The notes: generated by a model from the sequence alone, not told the origin. Shown: positions 10,932 to 22,859, counted from the stretch's first letter. The stretch is DNA of 64,000 nucleotides from Orbilia blumenaviensis (GCA_036872755.1 JAVHNS010000009.1:1178001-1242000); one strand, 5' to 3'. A program made the numbers and translations.

Positions 10932-11607
10932 ATTGTTAATTTCCAGGCCCGTATATATTATTGCATCGGACATATATTGATTATCCGTGGATCTATCCTC
11001 AGCCACCTCGTGATAAGTTCAGAGTTCCGCTCTCCCCCAAAGCATTAAGGGTTAAGCTTCTTCCACGTGAGTATTTCATGTGGACTGTCTGCCACGGGGG
11101 TGACCTTGCCGAACACATGGGAGGCGTTTTTATATTCTATCTCAATCTTCGCATCTTTGGGAGAGCATATTTGAGGCTATCTGAGTGAGTCGTGGTTGAA
11201 TCGTGCATTTTGGTGGTTCAAAAAATACAACATGTCAATTGTGTTGCGTCCAGCGGTCCACCGTCAGAAAGACTTCTGCCGCTGGCATTTTCTAAGGCTC
11301 ATAATCCCGCATTATAGCGGAACCGGAGGCATGTACTCTTCGATTCATATTTTCCTAGTAAATCTTATTTTGGGGGGGACGTAGCATATGGCATTTGAGG
11401 GTGTCGGTCTATCGACAACTCAGTACGATATCCAACGTTAACATTAACCACGTTAGACCTAGCCCAGTCTTAAAATCCGGCCGCTTGAGGCAAAGACAAC
11501 CATACAGTTCTAATTACACATATTGGACAGTAATTAGACGGCCTTAATGCTAATTAATTAACCCCCATCCGCTCTCGACCAATAAGCTCTCTAGCCGAGA
11601 AAAAAAA
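10932..11607. promoter_or_regulatory. Shared spacer between divergent orphan secreted genes
   Basis: 676 nt separates the two start codons, so both promoters must lie here. No clear TATA box is unique to either side. An A-run (11600-11608) sits right at the start codon of the plus-strand gene. No other gene is seen. Co-regulation is an inference from the arrangement. Confidence 0.5.
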
Positions 11608-13029
11608 ATGAAGGCGTTAATGAAGAATCCGGCCACTTTCCTCATTGGGATTACATGCCTGACCAGTGTGTATGCCCAAGGCTATGGAGACGCCGTGGAA
11701 GCCTCACAGCAGTTCAACGAACGGGCTGCTAACGACATTAGAGCGTTTAAGCAACGGTATCAGGATAGAGGACCTTTAGTAGTCCCCGAAGATAGCGAAT
11801 GGGCGGCACCAACCGACGATCATGATATCACGGTTCGAAAGGCTGTGTGGGATGAGTTCTCAACCGGCCTCACCACGAATATGCGTGAGAACCCTATGTG
11901 GTATATGTTGCGAGCCGCACATCTACTTCGGTATTTTTCAAGGGATGCAGAGGTGATGGCGCAGGGGATCTATCAGACCACCCAGAACGCAAAGTGGTTA
12001 CAGTTTCGAGATGAATACTTTGAGATCATAGCACCGCTTATGACGGAGTTTACATGGGAACAACCGGATCCGAAAAAGCCTGGGAATTTCTTCCAGACGA
12101 AGCATCAGAATCTTCCTACGCTGCCTAGGGGGTTATTTGACCGAGCTGGGTTGTTTGATTCTTCGTTTGCGCCGGATCCGTTTAATGATACTTTGGCAGA
12201 TGGGGCGCCGAATACGTATCCGCACGATACTATCGCTTTAAAGATCGCGCTTGCGAAGCTGTTCCAGCCCAGGACAGAGGATTTCGATGGACAACCACTA
12301 GTCACCGTCTCCGATACCCGTTTTATATACCTCTGGACAACCATCAAAGAAGCCTACGACCGTCTCGCTCCTCTCACCAAAAGGCTCGCGAAAGCCGTTA
12401 ACAAAGAAAAATGGAAACTCGGCGATCCAGGCGGCGCCGCAACCAAAAAACTAGACATGCGTCCCCGCCAAACCCGAGAATACAAACGTGCAGAAGCCGG
12501 ATATGAAAACTACTATGAAAAATTCTGGGAAGAATTCGATGCATATGATGAACACGAAGATCCCAGTAAATGGATGCAAAGCGAGTGGGTTATAGGATTG
12601 TTATTCGGACATAGGTTGAATATACCCAATACCACAAATGTGTTTGTTGCTTACGGGATTATGGTTACTACTGTTTACCATAGCGTGCTGGCTTTGATGA
12701 TGGATATGATGGCGGATATAGCGCTGAGAGCGAATATTGTGGCGAGGAGTTCCGTGGCGAGTATTAATCCTACTTGGGCACTTCCCCAAAGTCCGGAGTT
12801 TAGCGTAAGTCTGGCTACGGTGGAGAAGTATCCAGAGTGGACAGATGGGATGTATAGAACTACGGGGTATCCGATTCCAGATCAAGTTCTGCCGATGGTT
12901 CTGCCGTTATTCCAGCAACAGAGGGAGGAGCGAAACAGGCAGTACGAATTATGGGCTCAAGAGAGGGATGCTAGAAGACAAGCTGCTCTCGATTGGTCTA
13001 GCACTGCTGATGAAAGGAAGACGCAATAA
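11608..13029 (+). CDS. Orphan secreted protein B of a divergent pair
   Basis: A single exon of 473 residues. Residues 1-23 form a signal peptide ending VYAQG, much like the VTAQS end in its divergent neighbour. The mature protein is rich in Trp, Tyr, Arg and Asp and appears helical, with no cysteine pattern or catalytic motif I recognise. Segments match the neighbour at 8919-10931 in the same order: a Trp-Tyr helix (NPMWYMLRAAHLLRYF against a TWWMCSNIQNY segment), a late hydrophobic helix, and a final region of Tyr-Pro followed by a QREERNRQYE-type charged helix. Protein B lacks the neighbour's long disordered N-terminal region. Extracellular location is inferred. A second ATG five codons in is an equally good start. 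Confidence 0.78.
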   Translation: MKALMKNPATFLIGITCLTSVYAQGYGDAVEASQQFNERAANDIRAFKQRYQDRGPLVVPEDSEWAAPTDDHDITVRKAVWDEFSTGLTTNMRENPMWYMLRAAHLLRYFSRDAEVMAQGIYQTTQNAKWLQFRDEYFEIIAPLMTEFTWEQPDPKKPGNFFQTKHQNLPTLPRGLFDRAGLFDSSFAPDPFNDTLADGAPNTYPHDTIALKIALAKLFQPRTEDFDGQPLVTVSDTRFIYLWTTIKEAYDRLAPLTKRLAKAVNKEKWKLGDPGGAATKKLDMRPRQTREYKRAEAGYENYYEKFWEEFDAYDEHEDPSKWMQSEWVIGLLFGHRLNIPNTTNVFVAYGIMVTTVYHSVLALMMDMMADIALRANIVARSSVASINPTWALPQSPEFSVSLATVEKYPEWTDGMYRTTGYPIPDQVLPMVLPLFQQQREERNRQYELWAQERDARRQAALDWSSTADERKTQ

Positions 13030-16000
13030 AAAACCGCTGTGCCGTCCGGAAGTGTGAGCTGCTGCATGCAGGGTTATATGGTGATGGTATACGCTGGTCC
13101 ACATACAGCAGCTGCGCACAGAGCTCTGCTTCGGAAAACCAAGATAGTATCAACTGACATGCAGCTAGCTGCATTTTCTCAGCTTTTATATAATAAAATC
13201 CAGTAACCCAATTTTTTTGTCTCATATATACACCAACTCCGGCCATAAAGACCCTATTGCAGTGTGTCGGCGCATATTTTTCATGCTAAAGAATGCGAAG
13301 GTTTTTGTTGTAGATTCGCCATTATCGCGCGATTGTCTTCAGCCATCGGGGGCTGAACACAGCCTCCCGACTATTCTACGCATGGTCCAACTGTCATGAA
13401 TTAATATTCTATTGCTCGGACTTCTTTTTGTTTGGAAAGTTGTTAATAGCAGCCTCGTAGGGCTGAACCCGAGTCAATGCCAGTCGGCTGGTTTCTACGT
13501 GGCTTACGCATAAGCTGAGCGCTCGAGCTTGAGGAGCATATGCATACGGTCGTGGTGTAGAATAATCGCAAATACAAGGCTTTCCTCTTTCACAAGTAAA
13601 AATAAAACAAAAGACATCGCAGCAGCTTTTAGGAAGTTACTAAGAGTAGATGATGGCTGTTCACTGGATTCACCAAAAAAAAAGGGAAAATCCTTTGATC
13701 CGGCTAATTCCCTCTTTCGTGAGCGCATGCGATTGTCTGGGCTTTCTTGACATCAGCCGCAAAGGTCTCATCGAAGGGTCAGAGCTCAGATTCAAAGGGA
13801 ACCGAGAACGATCACGCCAGGGATAATTAATTATCGTTACGTTTGTCCTATAGAGGTACCGACCGAGATACCTGATATTTGCAGTTGAAGACTGGAATGA
13901 TTGACCTTGGCTGGACATCATTATACAAAACAAGTCTACATGCACATGATGTCCGATGGACATCGCCGGCATGCGAGAATGTCGATAGATGCTTGCAAGC
14001 TTGTTCAAGGTCGAGCAATTCAGCAATTCAGCAAACTAAACTTTTTCATCTTGTGATCCATCGAAACAACCCCAGGCTGCAGGCCAAGGACCTAGTTGGG
14101 AAGACGACATCTTTCGCAAGCTTTGTGTTGGTGCATTTTTGATTTCGTAATGTCCACTTCATTATCACATGGGGCAGCAAGAGAGGAGAGAGAGAGAGAG
14201 AGAAAGAGAGGCAAAAAGCATAACACACAAACCAAGCATTTCGATGGCTGCCGTATTTGCCGTTCTCGCTTGCTGAAAATAGCCTACGACAGTCTCGGTG
14301 GTCAGTGGTAACGGCTTCGAAATTTTTCTTCGGACGAGCGTCAAACCGGCAGGAGGCTAGCTCAAGTGGAGCCACTGCACTATGGTTCTTAGGAAGCTCC
14401 GTAGAAGGTCCCGCAAAAAGGGTCTCGAACGGAACGGGTCAACTGACGAGAGAGTTCTCTGCAGAGAAGAATAAATTAAAAAATTTAAAACAACTAAACA
14501 AAAAGTCACCCTGATGTTGTCTCTCTGTGGGGTGTTTAGGTGGTACTCGCTTCAACATGCTTGCTTCCCCGTTTAAAAGGCCGTTGTCGGCGTTCCCCAA
14601 ATGTGACGTCGACGGCGCCGAGTGCTTTGAGTTTTTGAAAACTGGACATGTACAGCGAAGTATTCTATCATGGACAATGCTGTGAAAGGTGTCCGGTGCA
14701 GTTGCCTTCTTGACATCAGATTGTCTCCTTCAGATGAGACCTACCGTTATCAAAATAGCATATGCGGTGCGTCCGTCGTCACATTTGGCTCGATTTCCTT
14801 GTGAGCCCCCCAATCACGATCCAAGCAAATAGCCAAGCTTCCAATCCTGTGCCTCACAGCCCCAGTTGATCAAAAAAGGGACCCACCTACTTTGAGATCT
14901 CTGCCGTTCCAGCATGGATTTTGTTTCCATCTTAAGTTGTGGACTTCAGATTTTCACAGGAAGTCACTTGCAGGGTTGACGTGGTAATGGCCGCTGGGCT
15001 CCACTGGCCTTTTCCGAAAAGAAAGTTCAATTCTCTTCGCTTTTTGTGTTTGGGGGCTTTTTTTATGGGGGGCGGGATTCAATGGTACCGACCGAGAAAT
15101 GTCGTGCCGTGGTGCCTCCTGAAATTGCGTCTTTAGTTACCGCATTTACGACGTACGACCCGAATAGAAGTTTCGAAAGCATCCAAAGGAACTCATCGCC
15201 CACTTGCGCCCCTTGCAGGTATGTACATGTTCGACGAACGTTGAGCGTTGATCTCGACATATTTTAGGGGGTGAATTGCACACGTATGTATGCTCCGGAC
15301 TCGAGCTCGAGGGTTCTGAAAGTTAAACCATCCCAATGGAGTTCCCCTGCTCATGCGGTACAACAATGCAGGATGCCTTTCTCCTGCATGCAAGATGCAA
15401 AAGAAATGACAGCGCAAAAAAAGCCAAACCAGTCGTCTTTCGGGAATGGCTCCAAGCACCGGATAGCGCGAATAGGTTTCTTTAGCCACGGTGTATCGGT
15501 GACAAGGAACTATTAGTATCCGAAAATAAGCTGTTGTTATTTCCTTTCGGTGAATAAGTTATTAATTGCTTCTATTTTGCTTTACATAGTACGTAGTAAT
15601 AGTAGTTTAAGATAAGGCTGGCGGTACAGTACAGTACAGACAGAAACATCTTACATGGTGACAGCGACTAGGGCCAGGGGGGAAAACAATCTAACTTCTC
15701 CTTTCTTAGGGCACTCTCTCTTTTCGTATGCTCTCTCCTGAATGTGATTCTCATGATACCTAATAATCACGCAGATTGTAAACATAACAAGGCCCTTACC
15801 CTTAGTGCTCCGGCTTTCGCCTCCTAACTTATATTTAACACTCCCCACGATCCCCTCCCACACCACGGATTAAACAGGTCATTTCTTCCTTCCTGAAGAA
15901 TCTCGCTCAGCCCTGACCCTCGATGTGAACGACAAGGCAGTTTTTTCTCTGACAGCCCTGGCTCCGTCTCCTTTTCATGACTAACTAAGTAGTTGTAATA

Positions 16001-17328
16001 CCCTTTTGGAACCTACCGAATTTTTATTTTTAATATATACCGACACTTTCTTCCCTTCTGTGTTTTTTCTCTTCTCCTTTCACTTCCCCCCAGCCTCAAC
16101 CCTGAAGGAATATTTTCTCCAAATCTGTCACGCCACTGAAACCTGGACGACCACAAAGCCACAAAAAAAACAACAACACTGACAACACAAAACAATCACA
16201 GCCTCCATATATTTTCAGAGGAATTATATCAACCTGTGTTTTTCTTTGACCAGAAACCCTTTCCGAAAACGTCGACTTGTGTGTAAACCCAACCTTACGA
16301 AAACGGATAACCATCGACACGGTTGTCTAAATCTTTCCTTAGGGCGTATATAAGCATTCGTTTCGTCCGAGCTTTTTACCACTTTGAGAGATATCTTTGT
16401 TCTTCTGAGCGGTAGAATCGAATAGCCTCGACCTTTTTTGGGAGGAACAAGTTAAAAAACGGGATAAAAGGAAAAGATTGGCGCAAGCTTTAGGTCATAA
16501 GGACGCACACCCTCTTCAAATCAAGATCTTGCTAGTGGACGCCTTGAGAGCTTCTGGAACTCAACAATATCCAGAGCCTTGGGATAAAAACGCTTCTTAA
16601 CCGATTGTTGGACCGTTGAAACTGGAAACACACGCACCCGGACAGGTCCACGTTTTTCAGTCAAGGTCCCTTGCAGAAAGCCGCAAAACAAAGGATATCG
16701 ACAAGCCCATACCCAAAAAAGCAGTAGCATCTTCGATTCACTAAATAGTGACATCAGCTCGTGGCTAGAATCTTGTGGTTGAAACCTAGACTGAAAGCTA
16801 GTGTTTAAAAATTTTTCCCCCACCTCTGAAAGAAAAGTAAACTCTCAAACAGAAGAAGGCTTAACATAGCTTAATTCAGTCGAAGAAGTTTAGCATTCCC
16901 TCATTTAGTAAAGATCCGTTCGAACGAATAGGTCGGGGAAGTTACTGCTGTTCGCTTGAATCGCTTTTGTGTTCAAGTTCCAGAACTCTAAGTTGCTTTT
17001 ACATCGACGTAGTTCGCTGGATTGCTCTTGCGCTCTCTTTCTCGGTCGAGTGGGTTCGTTTATTTTCAATTGCTACTAGCTGTGGATATAAGCACCCCTA
17101 GCGATCCATCATTTCTAAATACATTATTTCTCTCCCTATATTTCAAGTTCCACAACTACAAACTTGACTTGTATATATGATCTCCTGTTCCAGATTATAT
17201 ATATTTCCTAGTCACCGATCCATGAGAACACCGGCATCTTCTCGACAGCCCCACCCGACCTGCTCCCGACAGTATATCGTACGGTGATCGGTTTCAACTT
17301 CACTTCTTTCGCGCAAAATATCACAAAC
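13030..17328. other. 4.3-kb gene-free region upstream of the cyclin-like gene
   Basis: No coding exon can be supported; the reading frames present are short and show no domain or splice logic. It holds an AG microsatellite (14181-14209), a 14-nt sequence GGTACCGACCGAGA present twice (13855-13868 and 15084-15097), and a TATA-like motif TATATAAG near 16348 followed by almost 1 kb of pyrimidine-rich leader-like sequence. The likely reading is a long promoter and 5' UTR of the gene at 17329, but an unseen non-coding RNA is not excluded. Confidence 0.5.
14181..14209. repeat. (AG)n microsatellite
   Basis: A GA-dinucleotide tract with one interruption, in gene-free DNA. Confidence 0.85.
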
Positions 17329-18195
17329 ATGTCTACGACAATGACAGTAGCTTGCCTTCCAGACTCTCCAGAGTCTCTCTCTCCTTCCCCATCTACTCAT
17401 CCAGCAAACTGGTCTTCCCTTCTCAAGCCTCTTTCTGCGTTCCCAACACCGCCAGATTCCATTGAGGCCGACGCTTGGGATGTGGAGATTGGTACGGCTT
17501 CCGCGAAGAAGGTTGTTGCACAGACAATAAGCTGGCAGACTCCGAGTATCACTGCCTCTGCAAACTTCTTGGTGACTTTACTGCCACCTTCATGCAAGGC
17601 TCCAAGGTCCTCAGTCATAATACCACAGATCCTCTACCGAGGTCAACACCTCTTTACCTCATACACGATTTCTATGGCTGGTTGTATCCTGGATGCACTT
17701 TCTTCGAAGTTCTGCCATACCCTTCTACAACACCCAACGATCCCAAGGATTCGACAGGTTTCGTATCTTGCATCAGCAGTTCACGACGGTAGCTTTGGTG
17801 AGCTCATCATTGCTACCACTCTCTTGATCGCGACCAAGTTCTTAAACGACCGACCGCCACATAACATCCACTTCGCAACACAAGTTTTCGACGGCGCCTT
17901 CTCAGTCGACATGTTAACGATCGCGGAAAGGGTTATTCTCGAGGATGTCAACTACAGACTCGGCTACCTCTGTGCAGAAGGTGTCGTGGGTGAAAAGCTG
18001 GAGAGGTTGGAGAAATGCATTGGTGAAGAGAAGAAAAAGCTTCTCTCCGGCCCAACGGGGCTGGAGGAGCTCGAACTCGAATTGGACTTCGATGATCTGG
18101 AGGTCATCGACGACGACGACATTGTCGACGAGAGTAGAATGCTCGCGCCATTCGAGATGGATGAAGATTTCGACTTTGATGATGATGACGATTAA
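17329..18195 (+). CDS. Cyclin-like protein (Pcl/Clg1 type)
   Basis: A single exon of 288 residues from the ATG at 17329; the frame is open upstream but has no earlier ATG. The middle (about 80-225) reads as a cyclin N-terminal box: a Phe-Leu helix, then a helix ending ILDALSSKF, then ELIIATTLLIATKFLNDR, followed by a stretch resembling the helix after the KFLDD motif of Pho85 cyclins and IAERVILEDVNYRL. Pcl-type cyclins bind Pho85-class kinases and steer cell cycle, polarity or nutrient responses. The N-terminus is Ser/Pro-rich and the C-terminus ends in a long Asp/Glu tail. The canonical cyclin Lys is present in ATKFL; similarity outside this box is weak, so family membership is likely but not certain. 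The very long upstream region suggests a regulated gene with a long leader. Confidence 0.62.
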   Translation: MSTTMTVACLPDSPESLSPSPSTHPANWSSLLKPLSAFPTPPDSIEADAWDVEIGTASAKKVVAQTISWQTPSITASANFLVTLLPPSCKAPRSSVIIPQILYRGQHLFTSYTISMAGCILDALSSKFCHTLLQHPTIPRIRQVSYLASAVHDGSFGELIIATTLLIATKFLNDRPPHNIHFATQVFDGAFSVDMLTIAERVILEDVNYRLGYLCAEGVVGEKLERLEKCIGEEKKKLLSGPTGLEELELELDFDDLEVIDDDDIVDESRMLAPFEMDEDFDFDDDDD

Positions 18196-20771
18196 AAAAA
18201 TTAAATTCAGCGCAACTTTTTTTTTTTTTTTTTACAATCAAAATACATACACATCGATTGGGAATGGGAGACATTTGGCTTGGTGTTTATTTGTTAACAA
18301 GCGCAAGGGTCTATATTATGCATGTCAGCTTAATGGAGTTGTAATGATGCCCCTCCCCTCCAAATGGTTTTCGTCTCACTACTGGAGATGAACCTGGATA
18401 ACCTTTTTAGCTATCTATCTATCTGTTGATGTTAATTAGCATGCCTTCGGTGTTCTTTTTCCTTACGGTTTCTTGCACCTTGCCGCATTTTCTAGCGAGA
18501 GCGTTCTGGCGTTTTTTTTTTTTTTTTTTTTTTTGTACTTTTTTATTATGTCTTTTTTTAATAATCTTTAGATCCCTATTAATCGAATATCATTTTTTCT
18601 AATCCAGCATCGTCTCGTATCCAATCTAGCAACACATCAAGCTGTAGATCTACTTTTTTACTTCACAGCTATTTCACAAGTAAATGAACAGTCTCGTAGG
18701 TGAATGAGCGCAAAAGATACGTGTAGCCAGTCTTATAAGCAAACACAAACACAGTACAGAGCCATTTCCTGGAAGCCAGTAACGTTTTCAACTGTGCCGC
18801 GAGATGGACCCAGGCGAGGTGGTCACCAATTTTTGGTGTGTTTGACCTATTCCAAGGTCAAAGAGTATAGCAAACAACCCTAATACACCGGGACAGCAGA
18901 GACATGAATTTCAGACCAGACTTCGGACGCGCATCATCATTCCATAGACCAGGATGAACATGCAGGCACCGGGACCCCCGATCCAAATGTCACCGGTTTC
19001 TGCCGGATTTGGGTAAATTATTCCTGAAACCTGGTCATAATGTTACTATGAACCTGTTACACCTCAATCCTGACAAACATGTAGAAGACGTTGATCATCA
19101 TACAGGTTTTCCAGATGCGTCGATGGACCTGCATTGCCAAGTACTTTATGTCATGTCGGGGATGCGTGTAAGCAGGCAGGTCGGCCTGAGAAGTCTATCC
19201 TGAGTGTATGTGGGGCCTATGGCCTGCCTGTAGCGAGGAATCTAGGTATGCACAATGCACCGATATAAAATAATGTGAGGACTTGTACCAGTGTCTCGCT
19301 TTTGCGGTCTGCTTGCCCGATTTTCTCGTTATGAGGCGGAGTAGCTTACGAAACCTACCAGTCGGCAAACATTAGATTCCTAGTCAAAGCTTTTTGCATG
19401 ATGGGGATTCTACTTGTCTTCCGGGCACCGGGGGAAGGGCTTTTTCTTCTTTTTTTCTCGATATTTAATCTCTTGGCCCCAGGTTCTGCCCGATCCGACA
19501 AACTCAATTTGGCTGGGTTTATATCTCTCCAAAAATATTAACCCGCGCCCAGTGCGTCAGCCCTATCATAATAATTATCCCGACGATTCGTCCTCATGGG
19601 TTAGCGGAGACCGATCCCAAACCGGGAATCAAGGTCAACTTGATAATCAAGAATTCCACTCGATAAAGAGCCGAATATGTTTCAGAATACTACATTTCAG
19701 AGTTATACAGTACATGTAACATTTCCATTACCTAGGCAATCCTTCGAGCGAGGTTCAGTAACTGGTACGTATCGGATAGCTAAGCACTTAAAGTTATCTG
19801 CGGAGTTGAAGTATGGTCTGATATTTGGTTAAACCTGGCAGGGTTCTTGACTTTCTCCGCCCTTTTTTTTTTTTTTTTACAAGCCGGAAAAGAAACAGAT
19901 ATCAAAAATTAAACCAACCCACCCAGCTTCGCCCACATAAATCGTCTTTTCATCTCACACAATCACGTCCTAGAAACGATCCTGACGTTCAAACAAATGA
20001 ACCGATAAAAGGCGTACATTCAAGAGGTAAAAGTAACTAATGACCTAATGACAGGATTTTTTTTATAAAAAATTCAACTAAGAAGGATAATGGAATTATG
20101 AACGAACTCCAGTGGGGTATTATGTATCCTCCTCCTCCCCTTTGACTCCAGCATTGCCATGGTATAAAAAAAACTCGATGAAAACAAAAAGGGGAAGAAA
20201 GAGAAAGAAAGAGAAAGAAAGAAAGAAAATTATGATGAAAACGTCTTGGTCATTAAGTGACATCTAACCGGGGCATTTTTTTCTTTTTCTTTTTTTTCGT
20301 CAGATGCATTTTGCAAGCAGAACAAAAAGACTACAGGAAACCATCCAACCGGCAGGAGAAATGGAGAGGAATTAAAAGAAAAGAAAAGAGAAGAAAAGAA
20401 AGGGGAAAATATTAAGGAAAATTAAGAAAAAAAAACTGTTAGAAAAAAAAAGAGGTAAAAATGAGGTGCGGCAAAAAATAAAAAACGATATAACCCCCCA
20501 CATGATATCTGGCTAACTATGCTGATGATTTTGAACTCCTGTGAACGACGAGCTACATAGGAAATGGTGGAGTTTTTGGCGGCTTCTGTAGGTCGCTTAG
20601 GAAAGCATCCTGCCGCCGTCCCTCCGCAACACAGGCCGGGGCTAAGTGTTCCTGAGAGCGGCCAGGGAGCTAATCCTGGTGCCTGGCCTGGCCTGGCAAG
20701 TATTTATTGAAGTGGAAAGATAGCATGCTCTATAGCACTGGCGCTGGCATGCGACCGATGTAATCGCGGTA
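18196..20771. other. Intergenic region between cyclin-like gene and the 78-residue gene
   Basis: No coding exon is supported. It contains T-runs (18218-18233, 18514-18534, 19862-19880), and purine-rich GAAA-type repeats around 20185-20230 and 20374-20415. The genes on both sides end here, so much of it may be 3' UTR. Confidence 0.5.
20185..20230. repeat. (GAAA)n-type purine repeat
   Basis: Repeated AGAAAGA units over about 45 nt in gene-free DNA downstream of the 78-residue gene. Confidence 0.75.
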
Positions 20772-21082
20772 TTAGAGGCTTGACTTCTTAGGGCCTCCAA
20801 GTCCAAGGGCATCGACTCGAGCGAGCTGTGCGAGGATATCGCTGTTCAGCTGGGAGCCGGTATTCGAGGGACGGAGCGAGTTCCATGGATCGGTTGTGGA
20901 CGGAGATGTGATATAGGTGCGCTTGTTGTATTCGAGGTCTTCAGTTGCACCTGTCTGAGCCTAAGAATTTCGCCACACCTTAGCGAGCTTGAACGAAAAC
21001 GGGGGGGGTTTTAGGTTCACTGTTATCAACTAACCTTGTCATTGGCAGCAACACGGCCGGAGATACGGGTGGCTGTAGACAT
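20772..21082 (-). CDS. Small spliced protein, 78 residues, unknown function
   Basis: Two minus-strand exons, 21082-21035 (16 codons) and 20960-20772, are separated by a 74-nt intron with a GTTAGT donor and a TTCTTAG acceptor, phase 0. Neither exon alone is long enough to draw attention. The product begins MSTATRISGRVAAND, continues with an acidic and Tyr-containing stretch (EDLEYNKRTYI), a PWNSLRPS segment, and a helix (SDILAQLARVDALGL), and ends GGPKKSSL. There is no signal peptide or membrane segment, so it should be cytosolic or nuclear. Codon use is C-ending and typical of expressed fungal genes, which together with exact phase and clean stop argues that it is real. I do not recognise the family. 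Four CCAAT-bearing repeats lie 450-750 nt upstream. Confidence 0.75.
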
Positions 21083-21509
21083 GATGACGATAAATATTTG
21101 AGTGATTGGGAAAAAATCGAAGGAGTGCTTAGTATCTAACGAAGTGTTCTGCTTCGTTGAGTCTGGTTTACGAGACCAAGGTACTCCAAGTTCTTTCTCT
21201 TTTTTGGAAGAAAAAGATCGAGTTTAGTGGTGGTGGCGGCCGTAGTAAATGAGTCCGTTGCTTAAAAAGCTGTGTTCTTGGAGGTAGAAGATGGGATTGG
21301 GACTGAGAGAGCCGGGAGAATGGGTATTTATTTAGGAGGACGACGTATTTGTATAATATGATATAGACTTGATAGGATGCTCTGATGAAAAAAAAAAAGA
21401 CTTTGGCAGTCAGTCCGGGTGAGGCAGCCGTAAAATAAATACATAGATCGAAACTCCAGACAATTTCGTTGTAGTAATTCATTGATCATGTCCGCTACGA
21501 ACTTGTTCG

Positions 21510-21875
21510 CAAAAGTGGGACCGAAGAATGGATTTACCCAATAGCCAGTCGCGACGCCCAGGGTGCCCCAAGGGACATCCTCTCATGCACGGGTATACGA
21601 GCCTGGACAGTTGTTCGAACGAAGAAGGGCCTCGTCCAATAAATTCACGCCGGCTGGATTACTAAACCTCAGGGGAAGCCTATTGGCACGGTGATCCGGG
21701 TGAGCGTGCACGCGGCCTGTCGCGAACGAAAAGGGGTTTCATCCAATAATTTATGCTGGCTGGTATGTCAGCGAGCCTCAGGGGCAGTCAATGGCCCGGG
21801 GACCTCTTGCGAAAAATGGAATTAACCAATGAAAAGTCAGCGGCGCCCGATCCGGGCCCCGGGGGTAGTTAATTG
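21510..21875. promoter_or_regulatory. Four degenerate tandem repeats, each with a CCAAT box
   Basis: CCAAT occurs at 21538-21542, 21636-21640, 21743-21747 and 21826-21830, about 83-107 nt apart. The surrounding sequence is shared: each copy has a CGAA-containing lead-in before CCAAT, and copies 2 and 3 share GGCTGG and then CCTCAGGGG after it. CCAAT is the binding site of the fungal HAP/NF-Y complex. The array lies 450-750 nt before the start of the 78-residue gene on the minus strand and could be its control region; regulation itself is inferred. Confidence 0.55.
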
Positions 21876-22845
21876 TCAAGAGCTTTCAGATCCGTGTATT
21901 GCCAAGGTCTCAATCCCCTCCTTGAATATTATATTATCTTAACGTTTTTATGCAAAGTCGCATGATATAGTCTTGAGTATCGAAGATGAGAGATAAAAAA
22001 AAAAAAAAAGGAATTCAATGGCCCACTAATGCGGAATTCTGGCCAGGTGCCATTCTGACTGAAGTAAACTGTGAAGTTCAAACCTCAGGCCTTGTGCGTC
22101 TCTTTTTTAACACGCTCACAATATCAATTCTTTCGATACTATTGATGACAACTCGGCAGCTAGAGGCTTTTCCATGGTTAACGTAACAATACCTGCGATC
22201 CTTCCTCTAGGAAAGCTCGAGGGTGAGGAGAATTTGATGTCTATAGGTCGTAACTGTTCGGTATCGACATCCCCCAACGTATTGTCGGTGACGAAGTCGA
22301 AAGCCGGTCGTCACGCTTAACTGTAGTTCGGACGGATCATAGGCTATATTGGTGAAAAAACCGGGGTGGTTAAGGCTCTAGAAGCCATAGACAGATACGA
22401 CGGCCTAGTGGTAACTCTGATTGCAATCCCTGCGATTTTGTTAAGGATCTGTTCGTCACCCAGATCCGGTTAACCCTTGTCGTTTAGGTGACTGGGGTTT
22501 CAAGCACGCTGTCCATGTTCGGACATGTTTGAGGGTGGTCTGGGTGTGTACTTTCGTCCATCGCCCCCAAATTGACGACAAACATCCGCGTTTTATTCAA
22601 CGAAGAGTGGCCTCAGCCAATAGATGGAGCCGAATGTCTCGGAAAGCACACGGCCCTCATGTAAACAGCGAAGCCTTTTGTCGGATGCTTGTTTGCCTGG
22701 AAGGATGCCGCCTGGTGGAATTCTCGTTTCTCGACGGAGGAATCAGCGATAATTGATATCGCTTCCCACATGTGAGCACGAGAACTATCTGAAACGCCTT
22801 GTCGCTGGAATGCTAAGCCTACGGGATCTTGACTCTGGAAATTGC

Positions 22846-22859
22846 AATGTTGCAACATT
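22846..22859. repeat. 14-nt perfect palindrome
   Basis: AATGTTGCAACATT is its own reverse complement. The core GTTGCAAC also occurs twice at 61067-61082. A dimeric protein-binding site is possible. Confidence 0.5.

Noticed and set aside
10285..10980. 231-codon frame opposite orphan protein A
   Set aside because: An antisense shadow of a Thr/Pro/Asn-rich coding region; hydrophobic composition follows from the complement.
8919..11006. Longer start for orphan protein A at 11006
   Set aside because: The ATG at 10931 exposes a proper signal peptide; the longer form buries it behind 25 residues.
13670..14026. 118-codon minus-strand frame
   Set aside because: No domain, no splice partners, and composition like its non-coding neighbourhood.
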